DNA of 64,000 nt, from positions 470,001-534,000 of the forward strand of contig JACEVL010000801.1 in NCBI GenBank assembly GCA_020284085.1, read 5' to 3'. Source of the stretch: Aporrectodea caliginosa (lineage: Eukaryota > Annelida > Clitellata > Crassiclitellata > Lumbricidae). Below the pieces are notes generated by a model. That model did not search any database and had not been told where the DNA came from. It was given only the letters and a program-made list of their open reading frames with translations. This document shows positions 1 through 10,853 of this stretch, piece by piece. The position numbers and the translations under genes are program-made. The first letter of the stretch is position 1. The number at the start of each line of letters is the position of its first letter.

Positions 1-2
1 CG

Positions 3-602
3 TCAGGGCTCCCTCCTCCTCTGGCCAGACTCGCCGAGAAGAAGAAGAACGCTGAGCTGTGCATCACCCTTGAGACGCCATCCATCGTCGTCTCCCTGAC
101 GCCGGATACAGAGGCTGGTGACGACGATAACACGATGGTCGATAGCTTCGTGTCGCAATCGAGGCAGGAATCGGACGGGGCTCCCTCTCCCTCTGCACCA
201 TCAGCACCTAAGAAGACGCGCATCGTGGCCGTGGACGACAAGGGGCTCCTAGCCGCCAGGGAGGAACTGACCGAGGTCCTGAGAACGGCCGTCGCCATCC
301 TCATCTCCCTGCTGCTGATGCTGCCATATGCCGTGTTCACTCAAGCGGAACATGTCTTCGGTACCGGTCACGGCCTCAGCGCAGCCTTCAATCTGGACCA
401 GGTCTGCGCGGCGATTTGCCTCTTCCAGGCAGCAACCATCCCGGTCCTGCTGGTCTGGGCGAACAGAGAACTGAAGGACCAGCTGGTCCTGATCGTGGCA
501 CTCCTGAGGAGTCTTCGATGCGTCTGCTACTGCAACCTCGGATCAGGTCGAAGCTGTCTCGTAAGGAAACGAAGGCGAGAGAAAAACCAACAGAAGGTCT
601 GA
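3..602 (+). CDS. C-terminal exon of a rhodopsin-like seven-transmembrane receptor (partial at left edge)
   Basis: The frame is open from base 3 to a TGA at 600-602 (199 residues), with no stop upstream, so the first ATG at 135 is internal. Residues 1-90 are polar and acidic and look like a third intracellular loop. Residues 95-113 (TAVAILISLLLMLPYAVF) look like TM6 with its proline. Residues 133-153 (DQVCAAICLFQ..IPVLLVWAN) look like TM7, followed by RELKDQL as a helix 8 and a basic tail ending RKRRREKN. The usual NPxxY of TM7 is replaced by IPVLL. The gene acts at the plasma membrane if this reading is right. Ligand and subfamily are not recognisable from two helices. The upstream exons lie outside the window. 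Confidence 0.6.
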   Translation, partial: SGLPPPLARLAEKKKNAELCITLETPSIVVSLTPDTEAGDDDNTMVDSFVSQSRQESDGAPSPSAPSAPKKTRIVAVDDKGLLAAREELTEVLRTAVAILISLLLMLPYAVFTQAEHVFGTGHGLSAAFNLDQVCAAICLFQAATIPVLLVWANRELKDQLVLIVALLRSLRCVCYCNLGSGRSCLVRKRRREKNQQKV

Positions 603-884
603 CTGTGTGTATATAGAAATGTACAAATATATGGGACGCGATGCCAGTATTCTTTTGATTGGCGATATGTGAATCTTCTTCTGGTACAATTACGTGGTTA
701 CTTTATTGCAAGATTCTACTCTATATTTGAATATATTATCTGAATCATGCCATGGATTATAATCGCAGTTACAAACATCGATTTGTATAGCGCCTCTACC
801 GTAGAGACTCGTTGACAGAGGGACTCCAGATCTGAAAACACAAAACCATGGTCGAACAAAAGCCATGGTTTGAAAGTAACACAT
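603..884. other. Downstream flank of the receptor exon
   Basis: AT-rich non-coding sequence, presumably the receptor 3' UTR and flank. It contains a SINE/LINE tail fragment at 779-832 and no other recognisable feature. Confidence 0.4.
779..832 (-). repeat. Fragment of the shared LINE/SINE 3' tail
   Basis: Reads TATAGCGCCTCT...GACTCC...AGATCTG on the + strand. This is the inverse of the tail GGGAGCGCCTCTGAG...GGGGCGCTATATAAAT seen in fuller form at 16560-16620, 44600-44650 and 58590-58640. Confidence 0.45.
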
Positions 885-1250
885 ACATACATACGTACTT
901 ACGTAAGTTTGTGTATACATACATACATACATGCATACACACATACATACATACATACTACATACACATACATATATGCACATACATATATACATAAATA
1001 GTAAATACATAGTACATACATACATATATAAATACATGGATACACATACATACAGAAATACGTATATATGTATGTCTACACAGTACATACATACATTCAT
1101 GCATAGATACATGCATACATACATGCATGCATACATACATGCATACATGCATACGCACTTAAATGCATACATAGTTACATACATAGTTACATACACGCAT
1201 ACACATACAAACATACATTCATGAATAAGCTACATACCTTCATACATACA
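885..1250. repeat. (TACA)n / (TACATGCA)n microsatellite
   Basis: About 360 bp of imperfect ACAT/ACATAC/GCAT units. The open frames across it on both strands (Tyr/Met/His/Cys-rich) are by-products of the repeat. Confidence 0.95.
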
Positions 1251-1464
1251 TTAATTTATTTTAACTGACAGACGGACAGTCTATGTCTGATAGCATGTTG
1301 TGTACATAAGTGTAAAAATTTGCCAGCCATTACGAAGTAAAACCGAATCACGAGTGTTGTTATTGTCTTAAAACGTCTTGTTTTAGTCTAAGACAATGGT
1401 TATCGGCAATAATGAGAACAACGGCAGCCACAAGAAGGGTCGCCGCAAATAGGCCAGGAGCATT

Positions 1465-2258
1465 AGCTAAAAGGTGGAAATAGCTGATAACAAGCTGAAT
1501 TTTTCAGGATAGGTCCAGAAAAATGAGTAGAATAACATACTAAAAGTCCCCAAAAATCCCCTTGGAGCTCTTTCAGAAATCCAAGATGGCGTCCAAAATG
1601 GCCGTCATTTTCCATTAGCATCAGTTAGAAGGTGAAAATAGCTCGTATTTAGCTGAATTTTGCAGGATAGGTCCAGAAAAATGAGTAGAATAACATACTA
1701 AAAGTCCCCGAAAATCCCCTTGGAGCTCTTTCAGAAATCCAAGATGGCGTCCAAAATGGCCGTCATTTTCCATTAGCATCAGTTAGACGGTGAAAATAGC
1801 TTGTAAGAAACTGAATTTTTCAGGATAGGTCCAGAAAAATGAGTAGAATAACACACTAAAAGTCCCCGAAAATCCCATTGGAGGTTTTCAGAAATCCAAG
1901 ATGGCGTCCAAAATGGCCGTCATTTTCCATTAGCATTAGTTAGACGGTGAAAATAGCTCGTAAAAAGCTGAATTTTTCAGGATATGTCTAGGAGTATGAG
2001 TAGAATAACATACTAAAAGTCCCAGAAAATCCCCTTGGAGCTCTTTCTGGAATTCAAGATGGCGTCCAAAATGGCCGTCATTTCCAATAGCATCAGGTAG
2101 AAGGTGAAAATAGCTCGTAAGAAGCTGAATTTTTCAGGATATGTCTAGGAATATGAGTAGAATAACATACTAAAAGTCCCCAAAAATTCCTTTGGGGCTA
2201 TTTTAGAAATTCAAGATGGCGTCCAAAATGGCCGTCATCTTCCATTATTTTCATTATC
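1465..2258 (+). repeat. Left arm of the foldback element: about five direct ~165-180-bp units
   Basis: The phrase AAGATGGCGTCCAAAATGG recurs at about 1582, 1741, 1900, 2057 and 2214. Units differ by scattered substitutions and small indels, so the array has been diverging or exchanging sequence since amplification. Confidence 0.9.
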
Positions 2259-2329
2259 TTGCAACCTTAGAAGTTAGAATCTCCTCTTAAAATTGTTCAC
2301 CCAACAAACCAATCTGCCAGAGATTGGAC

Positions 2330-3537
2330 TCTGTCTTATATGGTGGTCACCTACTTTAATCAGTTGTTTGGCCACAACCGTCCACCTATGCTGGCGTATA
2401 TGAGTCTTATATTTCGTACATCCTGAAGCATTACGGAACTCAAACGACTGTGGTGTTCGATGGATTATGGTAATACATCTTCAACGAAGGTAGTTGAACA
2501 GAAACTGAGATCCCTGAAGTGTACATCCACAGGATCCACTTATATAGGCTAATATTTCACGATAACATGCCAACCACAACGACCCAAACAGCATGCTTGG
2601 CTAATGGTAACAATAAGAAGAGACTGACGCTACGTGAAAAAATGGTATTGGCTGGCATACGTGTCAAACAGACAGACGCAGACGCAGACACTCTTATTGT
2701 TTCAATAGCGCGCTAGCTGTTGCAGAGTCAGACGAACTCCCAGTTGTTGTCGTTGGTACAGACACCGACTCAATTGTCATTATGGTGGCTCGGGCAACCA
2801 CTACTACAGATACGTTCATGTTACGTCACAGCAATCCTGTCAACATACAGGAAATTCAGCATGCTATAGGAGACACTAGAAATCACTTGATATTTCTATA
2901 TGCTGTGAAAGGTTGTGTCACGGTGTCTGCAATCTATCGTCAAGGAAAGCGTTAAGTTTTCAACATAGTGCACAAGAAACGGGACTTTCACTTGTTAGAT
3001 ACCTTTAGTCCTTTACAATCAATAGAAGCACCCATAAAGAGGTGAAAAGAGCTGGGCAAGCCTTTATTCTTAAGCTCTATGGGGTAAGAAATTGTGAATC
3101 ACTTGATGAATACCGCCACATCGCATACAAACGGGCAATCGGTCGCAGTTTCCTCAGCCTGTCATTTCAGCTAGCAAGTCTACCTCCAACTAGTGCTGCA
3201 GCAAAGCAACATTCGTTCCGTACTTATTTAACGGTTCAAGAATGGATGGGTAATAATATGCCTCCAACAGATTGGGTTGGCGATTACAGGAAGGAACTCC
3301 TGCACCATTGGAAACAGACATCTCTGTTGCACCTAACATTATGCTCAACATGGTCTCATGTAGGTGCACAGCTGATGGTTGTAGCAACATGTCATGTAGT
3401 TGCAAGAAATTTGGACAATTTCGTACCTCGACGTGTAGTCAATGCAGTGGTCAAACCTGTAACAACACTCCACCCATATTATTAGATGCCAAAGATGATC
3501 AGATTAACCTAGGACTAATATTAACACTTCTAAAATG
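2330..3537 (+). pseudogene. Decayed transposon-associated ORF with a Cys-rich C-terminal tail
   Basis: Joining frames across several frameshifts and stops gives one recognisable order. First, a segment around 2440 (HYGTQTTVVFDG-like). Then ADADTLIVSIAR at about 2670-2710; VVVGTDTDSIVIMVARATT at about 2735-2800; GDTRNHLIFLYAVKGC at about 2870-2920; LASLPPTSAAAKQHSFRTYL near 3170-3230; WMGNNMPPTDWG; and a Cys-rich tail (CRCTADGCSNMSCSCKK...CSQCSGQTCNN) at about 3360-3470. I remember this order from uncharacterised, repetitive proteins common in invertebrate genomes. The spaced Asp motifs (DADxLI, GTDTDxxV) suggest a PIN-like nuclease fold, but that is inference. This copy cannot encode a full protein. 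Confidence 0.65.
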
Positions 3538-3659
3538 AAAAAAAAAATCATTTTTATTATCACTTGTCATCGTTCTGGCTACTTTGAATTTTGGACACTC
3601 TTGTGACTTAAAACATATGTTAGACACTTCCACTTCGATTCTAACTTCTTAGTTTGGAA

Positions 3660-4300
3660 GATAATGATAATAATTGAAAATGACGGCCATTTAAGACGCC
3701 ATCTTGGATTTCTGAAAGAGCTCCAAAGGGATTTTCAGGGAGTTCCAGTATGTTATTCTACTCATATTCCTAGACATATCCTGAGAATTTCAGCTTCTTA
3801 CGAGCTATTTTCACCTTCTAACTGATGCTAATGGAAAATGACGGCCATTTTGGACGCCATCTTGAATTCCAGAAAGAGCTCCAAGGGGATATTCGGGGAC
3901 TTTTAGTATGTTATTCTACTCATACTCCTAGACATATCCTGAAAAATTCAGCTTTTTACGAGCTATTTTCACCGTCTAACTAATGCTAATGGAAAATGAC
4001 GGCCATTTTGGACGCCATCTTGGATTTCTGAAAGACCTCCAATGGGATTTTTGGGGACTTTTAGTATGTTATTCTACTCATTTTTCTGGACCTATCCTGC
4101 AAAATTCAGCTAATTACGAGCTATTTTCACCTTCTAACTGATGCTAATGGAAAATGACGGCCATTTTGGACGCCATCTTGGATTTCTGAAAGAGCTCCAA
4201 GGGGATTTTCGGGGACTTTTAGTATGTTATTCTACTCATTTTTCTGGACCTATCCTGAAAAATTCAGCTTGTTTTCAGACATTTCCACCTTCTATCACAT
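3660..4300 (-). repeat. Right arm of the foldback element: about four inverted units
   Basis: The complementary phrase (CCATTTTGGACGCCATCTT) recurs at about 3690 (variant), 3846, 4003 and 4163. Together with the left arm this could form a stem of several hundred bases. Confidence 0.9.
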
Positions 4301-4319
4301 TTTGATCTAATGCTCTTGG

Positions 4320-6060
4320 ACTAAAATGAATAAATTAAGGATCTTGGTAGAAACCTTCAAATTGTCTCTCGCAGAAGATATGATAGCCAAAGGATGTCGT
4401 TATTTAAACTCCGCCACTGCGGTGCTCGCACGTTGGCAGTGCCAGACCCAAGCCTGGGTGAAGGAGGAGGGCGACGCTAGCGATCTGCGTTATCAAACAG
4501 TATGTCGCTAAACTGAAGCTACTACTACAAATACTGAATATTGAATCGGTCTATTTCAATGCTTTTTACGGAATTATTATCAATAACTGCACCAGTGATA
4601 ACAGTAGGCCTATATACATTATACAACGTAAGGTAACATTTAAGTCGTCGGTGTATAAAGTAATGATTTCGACACTTTTAAATAGTGACTATATATAAGT
4701 ACTTCAATGTGAGGTATTGTCGACTTTAAGAAGCAAAATATTCTCCGACAGTGAATAATGTAATCATCACGTTAAACACCTTTAAATACGTTCGACTGAC
4801 GCTATAAGAACTCGTTAAATGCTGGATTCACCGATGGTTGTCAGTTTCGGATTGTATTCATTTAAAAACAGGAAGATGGAACCTCAAGCACGATGTTAAA
4901 CCTTGGAATACAAATTAAGCTCAATAATTATAATAATCACTAAAACATGTTTAAACAAATTATATTCAAGTATTGCAGTATTGTTAACCTGCAGTAAAAG
5001 TCTTCTCTGCTTGAACATATTCCCAAAGATTTTAGAGTCGTAGACTATTTCTGTCATGTAAACCCAAGTGTGAACCCCATCGGGGATCCATCTTGTCCAT
5101 CGAACTGGGGTAGGATGGACACAATGTGGAGGTAAGATGGACAGGTGAGAGATCTGCAGCTCTGTAATACTTCATTTTACTTAAAGTTTTTATAAAAATG
5201 CTAAGGAAACCACCTATATGATGCCCGGTGAATCGTCTTTGGTGTCACTGTTCATAATCTTCACACATAAAGAAGTTGTTTAACAAGATAATAACTCGTA
5301 TAGCATATATCGTCAGATTATATTCAATGCAGGTAAGCGAATCTTCAAATGAGACCTCTTAGGTCTCGTCGAAAGCAGCACAGAACACTATTATTAGTTT
5401 TATTTTTCTGTCTTAACTGGATGCTTGCCTTTTCCATCTTTTGTGTTATTCTTAGGGTCAGTGCTGCGGCCATTGGTCTATCTTCTCATTAGTTTGATTA
5501 GGGCGGCTGTCCATTGCACCTCTGTGCAGCGTGTGGGTCTCGGTTCGTATAATGCAGGTGGCTGATTTTAAAGATTTGAAGATCGAATTAGCACGGTCCG
5601 TACACGGAGACCTTAAACGGTGTCCTCTCTACCAGTGGCGTTTAACAATGGGGGTGGGGGTTGGATGCCTGGGAGAACGATCTCCCACGATTGCCAGAAG
5701 TGTGGGGGGTTGGGGTTGGTGGAGGGTAAACGTTTTGGACGTAAACTGAGAGGTTGTTGATTTCCGATAATATAACGGCCTGCAATACGAAAATTAATAC
5801 AATCGGCCAGAGTGGGGGTTTGTTCTCCCATTCCAGGTGGGGTGGGGGTTGACGCCACTGCCCTCTTCAAACTGACAGCGGTGCTGAATGATCCGATAAA
5901 TTCATTGAGAAAACTGACAGGGTCGAGGATTCAAGGCCATTGGGTCGCTATAGCCTATAGAAAAACGTGTAGGCCTTGCATTTACATAAAGGACGAATGA
6001 ACGTGCTATTCGCTAGATGGACCTGTGATTTATCGCACGGAAATTTATGGTAAGATACTC
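4320..6060. other. Intergenic sequence without a supported gene
   Basis: AT-rich unique-looking DNA. The phrase AAGGAGGAGGGCGACGCTA at about 4461-4480 recurs near 11474-11492 with related flanks, so it is a low-copy dispersed repeat. TAGGCCTA occurs at 4605. I see no coding region. Confidence 0.5.
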
Positions 6061-6064
6061 TGTA

Positions 6065-6262
6065 GAAAGAGAGAAGAGCAGTCCTTTAAGCTAGCCCTAG
6101 GGCAAGGGTATGAAGTGTTAGCGGCTTCATATTCTTAGCCTCGGAATATGAGGGCTGTGGTCAGTCCTCTCCCTCGCCGCCTCATCTTCCCACCGACAGG
6201 TCAGTGTACTCATTATAGCTGAGTTGGCCTGGGGGAAACGGTCCAAAAGTGTGAACTTTGAC
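6065..6262 (-). mobile_element. SINE fragment, family A (body without head)
   Basis: Contains GAAGAGCAGTCCTTTAAG (6072-6091), TTCTTAGCCTCGG.ATATGAGGGC and CTTCCCACCGACAG...CAGTGTACTCATTATAGCTGAG. All of these recur in the same order at 60235-60455 and 61728-62075. The orientation is minus, judging from the complete copy at 61.7 kb. Confidence 0.7.
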
Positions 6263-7200
6263 TCAGCGCTTAATGCTTGGGTCTTGTTTATTGGCAATGC
6301 GTAGACTTCTGTGCGACAACATACATGAGTCGGATGTCTACGCCAGCAGGCCTGTAGGCCTATGTCCATCCTGTGTTGCTAAGACATCCACATTTCATTG
6401 TCAATTACATTACATTACAAAATCAACTGAACCAAATATAGGCCTATAGACGAAGTAGCTTACACCTTTTAACAGAGGACGTATACGGAAAGGTATGGTA
6501 AGTTAATCAGGGCGATGTAAATCAATACAATAAAAGGCAGACTGTGCACCTATTGCACGACAAGACAAATTAGGCAAAGCAGAGTAAATTAGGTCTAGAT
6601 TCGGCCTACAGTGATTAAAATGTCGACGTCAACAGGGACGCATAGCGTTGGGCTTGGGGGCTTAAGCCCCCACCCAAAAGAGGCTGAAGCCCCATAATTC
6701 AAGACCCCGTCCCCACAATAGCCTACTGCACTCGCCATGCTCAAAGCCTACTGCACTCGCCATGCTCAAGGCCTTAAAGCCTCCCTCCCCCAACGAAAAA
6801 ATGTAGTTACGTTACTGGACAAGAAGTTACATCCATATTGGTTGTGCAACTTTATGTCTTACAGCTGCAGACGATAAGAATGGTTTTTAAAATTTAGGTT
6901 TCCATATTCGGCTATGTGAAAATCTGTTTCATTTACCAATTGATGAACCGATATCCAGTTTGTCCAAATATAAATCCTTAATATGAGACAAAAAATCACA
7001 ATAAACTCGAAAATATAGAAGAAATAGGTCTAACTAGTTGAAAGCACGCATGAAACTTTTTGCGGCCATCTTGGCCACCTGGCGACTAACGGGTAATATT
7101 GCAAGGCCAGTAAAATAAAGTGACTCGTACGTGCAGGTAAGGCAAGACACGACTAGTTCTCACAAGGCAAGTTCTAATCTAATCCAATCTAACCTAATAT
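6263..7200. other. Intergenic sequence without a supported gene
   Basis: Holds TAGGCCTA at 6355 and 6439 and a short direct duplication (GCCTACTGCACTCGCCATGCTCAA) at about 6721-6768. No coding region or RNA gene is seen. Confidence 0.45.
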
Positions 7201-7204
7201 TGAC

Positions 7205-7490
7205 TTCTATACTCTATAGTTGTGTTATCATAATGCCCAAGACCCCTTTATCTGAACTTGAAAATGTCGCCAATTGGTTACTTACTCGCAATCTTAAACT
7301 CAAAAGCAATAAATCTAAAGAGATGGTATTTAAACGTTCGCGGTCCAAGTTACTTAATCTCCTTCCCTCCTATACCAGGAATGGATATCGTGTCTGAGCC
7401 TGTTATTCTAGGGGTAACCATTACGGATGGGCTTAGTTTTGATCCCCGTACTGACCGGATCTGTATTAAGTCTAGCCAAGTGTGCGGTAT
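7205..7490 (+). pseudogene. LINE reverse-transcriptase fragment
   Basis: With one frameshift this reads LSELENVANWLLTRNLKLKS (7249-7308), NKSKEMVFKRSRSKL, then VSEPVILGVTITDGLSF...IKSSQ to about 7480. That matches the post-YADD region of CR1/L2-type reverse transcriptases (WLxxNxLKLNxxKSKxMVF ... LGVTIxxxLSFxxHI). The same element family, independently decayed, lies at 33960-35215 (GIERVTELKILGVMLSD). Truncated at both ends. Confidence 0.75.
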
Positions 7491-7499
7491 CGTTGTCAC

Positions 7500-8285
7500 T
7501 GTCCTTATTGTCCAATATACATGTATAGGCTATATTGAACACAAAGTCTGATTAATTTATTAAGGGCCTCTAGTACCTGTAAACATCCATGTTTGAAGGT
7601 TAATTGTTGAAGTTAGTAGCCTGATTATTGGACTTCATTAATTTAAGTGCTTGTATAGAAAGCGCAGGATAAATAATTGCGGTTGTCTTTGAGTGCATGA
7701 TAGCTGGTATTGGTATACAGTCTAGCGATCGTGGCCTCAGATCGTAGCTGCTACGGTGAATTGGAGGAAGGAGGCCTTAATTGGAGCACATGAAACGGGT
7801 TAGCTCTGACTGCTCGGAAGAGGCATTCCTCGGATTTCTCCTATAAATCGTCTGTCGTAGACGATTCCATCCAATCAGTCCCAGTGTAATTGTGATAATA
7901 AACGTGGTAACGTAATCGTAAAGGCGCACTTTTGTAGCGCCTTTTCATTGAAGCGAGGTGCTACCGAGCTGCCAGCAGAAAATCAGAATGGTTTTCAGAT
8001 AATGCTTATACGGAAAAGAGGCAAATAAAGACGCGCAATGCCGTATAGGTTGCTAGGGGAAACTAATTGGTTGGAAAGATAACCCGACCCTAATGAGGCT
8101 GATATGCTGGACATATGAAATTCTTGGACTGGTCGGTCCAGCGGAACTGGTTTCCAGCAGTCGTCGAGTCGAGATGAGGTTTGGCAGCAACACGGACATC
8201 GAACAGTCATAATATGGTCTATTATAGTCCATCTGATTATGTCCTTTACTTCGTTCAATAGCTGGCCTCCCTCTCTCTTTATCTC
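7500..8285. other. Intergenic sequence without a supported gene
   Basis: Mixed-composition DNA between a LINE fragment and a microsatellite. No gene, RNA gene or recognisable repeat found. Confidence 0.4.
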
Positions 8286-8288
8286 TGT

Positions 8289-8778
<490 letters not shown>

Positions 8779-8844
8779 GTAATTATTTTGTAGCTGAATT
8801 CCCTGGGGTGGGGGCTCAAATGTAGTAGAAATGTCGAGAAGCGG

Positions 8845-8937
8845 CTGCTTGGCATGACGGGGATTTGAACTCATCCACTGAATATGCGCCCTGTCTCGCG
8901 GGTGTCCGTTCAACATACCAATCTCGGTTATTTCAAG
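8845..8937 (-). mobile_element. tRNA-derived SINE head
   Basis: On the minus strand, GATTGGTATGTTGAACGGACACCC (pieces of an A-box) is followed 35-40 bases later by GAGTTCAAATCCCC, a B-box match. These are the two internal Pol III promoter boxes of a tRNA. The arms do not pair well enough for a functional tRNA. Confidence 0.55.
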
Positions 8938-8939
8938 AG

Positions 8940-9650
8940 AAATCTCACCTGCTCATATTCTGTAGATAAGCGCGTACGCATCGCTTTTAGATAGCACCAT
9001 AAAGGCGCCATATAAAAGCTTTAACACACGCATCAACGTCAGCTGTTGGCCGACATTTATTTTACAAGTGAGTCGAGACAGGCTGTTCCCGTTTGGAACG
9101 GCTGTTCCCAAAGTCATAAGTTCCCATTTTGTTGCAATCGTTCCGGTCCGAAACGGCGACTTGAGTCTGGTTGTGCGCTACTGATAGCACAGTTAGTTCT
9201 TGGTTACTTACTAGCTGCCAGGTGGAGCAAGTAGTCTGGCTCAATAAACCGGAAGCAGATTGTAGCAAATGGAAGCTCGTTTGGTCGACGTCCAAACAGG
9301 CAACAGATGTGATTGCCGTAGACGCGCCTCTACACGGCCAATCAGAATGCGTCTTGATAAGTATGGAACGCCACTAAGGGCATCATCTACGATTCTACGT
9401 CAACTAATCATTAGTTATTATTAGACATAAATAATAATAAATAATAATAAAAATTAACAGTGATCATAATAATCATAATTATTTTGATAACTGACAACAA
9501 TAATGATAATAATTATTATTTTTATAATTAATAACAATATATGATAATAATGAAAATAATTATTAATTTTTAGATTACCATAATAATGAGTGATCATATA
9601 TATATCTTCGTTTATTATAACCAATCATGGCAAACCGCAAGTACATACAC
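8940..9650. other. Intergenic sequence without a supported gene
   Basis: Unique-looking DNA to about 9410, then an AT-rich stretch with ATA/AAT triplets to about 9600. No gene found. Confidence 0.4.
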
Positions 9651-9651
9651 A

Positions 9652-9715
9652 TAATGATGATGATGATGATGAAGATGATGAAAAGATGAGGCATGATGAT
9701 GATGATGATGTTGAG

Positions 9716-9787
<72 letters not shown>

Positions 9788-9836
9788 CGATGATGATGAT
9801 GATGATGATGATTATTATCATCATCATCGTCATCAT

Positions 9837-9872
<36 letters not shown>

Positions 9873-9882
9873 GCCATAATCA
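9652..9882. repeat. (ATG)n followed by (ATC)n trinucleotide array
   Basis: GAT/ATG repeats to about 9810, then the complementary ATC phase to 9872. The two halves form a near-perfect inverted repeat able to fold into a hairpin. Confidence 0.95.
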
Positions 9883-9889
9883 CTTAACA

Positions 9890-10765
9890 GCAATAAGTTT
9901 TCATCTTAGACCAAAGTGGCATCAACACATTGACAAAGCGGACAGAACTTGCAATATAAGATCAAATCATTGTGGCCAGCGAAATCTAATTTAATCCAGC
10001 AGCCTAATCATAAACCGGTCGATTGCTCGGCTGCCATGCCTACCTGCCCATATGCCTGTCTGCCTGCCTGTCTGCCTGGTTGCTTGTCTAACAGACAGCT
10101 TTGATCACCTGGCTAGAGTGGTTGTCAGAGTCTGAATGTCTGCTGTGGCCTTCCGTAATTGATTTCTCTCTCGATTGCCCGGCCTTCTTCGAATGCGCGG
10201 CTGCCGGCGGGCGTCCGCGCGTCAGATGGACGCGAGTCGTTAAAAGCCGCGAGACGGCGGCGAAGGCGGAGGTGAAGCGAAGAAGAAGTGTATCAGCGGT
10301 TGGACTGACTCCTCCTCGGATAACGACGGGACAGCGAGACCTAACCAGACCGATGAATCGATAGCCGTGAAATAGACCGCTCTCTCTGTCTCTCTCTGCT
10401 CGCCAGACGTCGTAACGTTCTCTGCATTCTCAACCTGCGCTACACTCGTAGCCTAACCTCCACTACATTCGCAGCCTGTCATGCGCTACATTCGTAGTTT
10501 ACTCAGAAAGCCACGTGTCGCATTGATACTTAAACTTGCTTAAGGCTTGACAAACTTATACAGTAGGCCTAGCGTTGTATTCTGGGCCACACTGCGAGTG
10601 TACGGCTGAGTCTACCTACGGTTCAATTCAATTGGAAGTTTGAGTGGATATCGGCGCTATAAGAATAATCCGTTGCGTGGGATCGTATAATCCGATGTGA
10701 TTATATAGCGCTATATAGTCTGGATTCATTGGCTGCTGTCCATCTGAGAGACGCTGAGGTTCGGG
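9890..10765. promoter_or_regulatory. 5' flank / probable promoter and 5' UTR of BAMBI
   Basis: A GC-rich, CpG-containing segment (about 10180-10330) followed by CT-rich sequence and TATA-like TTATATAG at 10701 immediately before the start codon. The open frame at 10101-10364 has no recognisable domain. The promoter call is by position and composition only. Confidence 0.4.
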
Positions 10766-10853
10766 ATGAGGCTGCGGTGCATCTTAGCCTGCCTCATTTG
10801 GATACAGAGGCTGGCAATTGGGACGCTCGCATCTGCTACGACACCTGCAAAAG
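10766..10853 (+). CDS. BAMBI: BAMBI exon 1 (signal peptide)
   Basis: Starts at the ATG in GGGATGAGGC and ends at the donor AAAAG|GTAAGA after 29 codons plus one base. The hydrophobic core is CILACLIWIQRLAIGTLA, with a likely cleavage after ASA. Confidence 0.88.

Larger units (their letters stand above)
1454..4319. mobile_element. Foldback-type DNA transposon, about 2.87 kb, with long repeat-built inverted arms
   Basis: The ends match in inverse: CCAGGAGCATTAG at 1454-1466 and CTAATGCTCTTGG at 4307-4319. Each arm is an array of ~165-180-bp units. Left-arm units read 'CATTAGCATCAGTTAGA..GGTGAAAATAGC...AATGAGTAGAATAACATAC...TCCAAGATGGCGTCC'; the right arm carries the same units in reverse. Between the arms lies a decayed ORF. 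No convincing target-site duplication is visible: the flanks AAATAGG and ACTAAAA do not match. The foldback architecture is seen directly; that it was mobile is inferred. Confidence 0.8.

Noticed and set aside
10101..10364. 87-codon ORF upstream of BAMBI
   Set aside because: GC-rich region with few stops; no domain; more likely BAMBI 5' flank or UTR.
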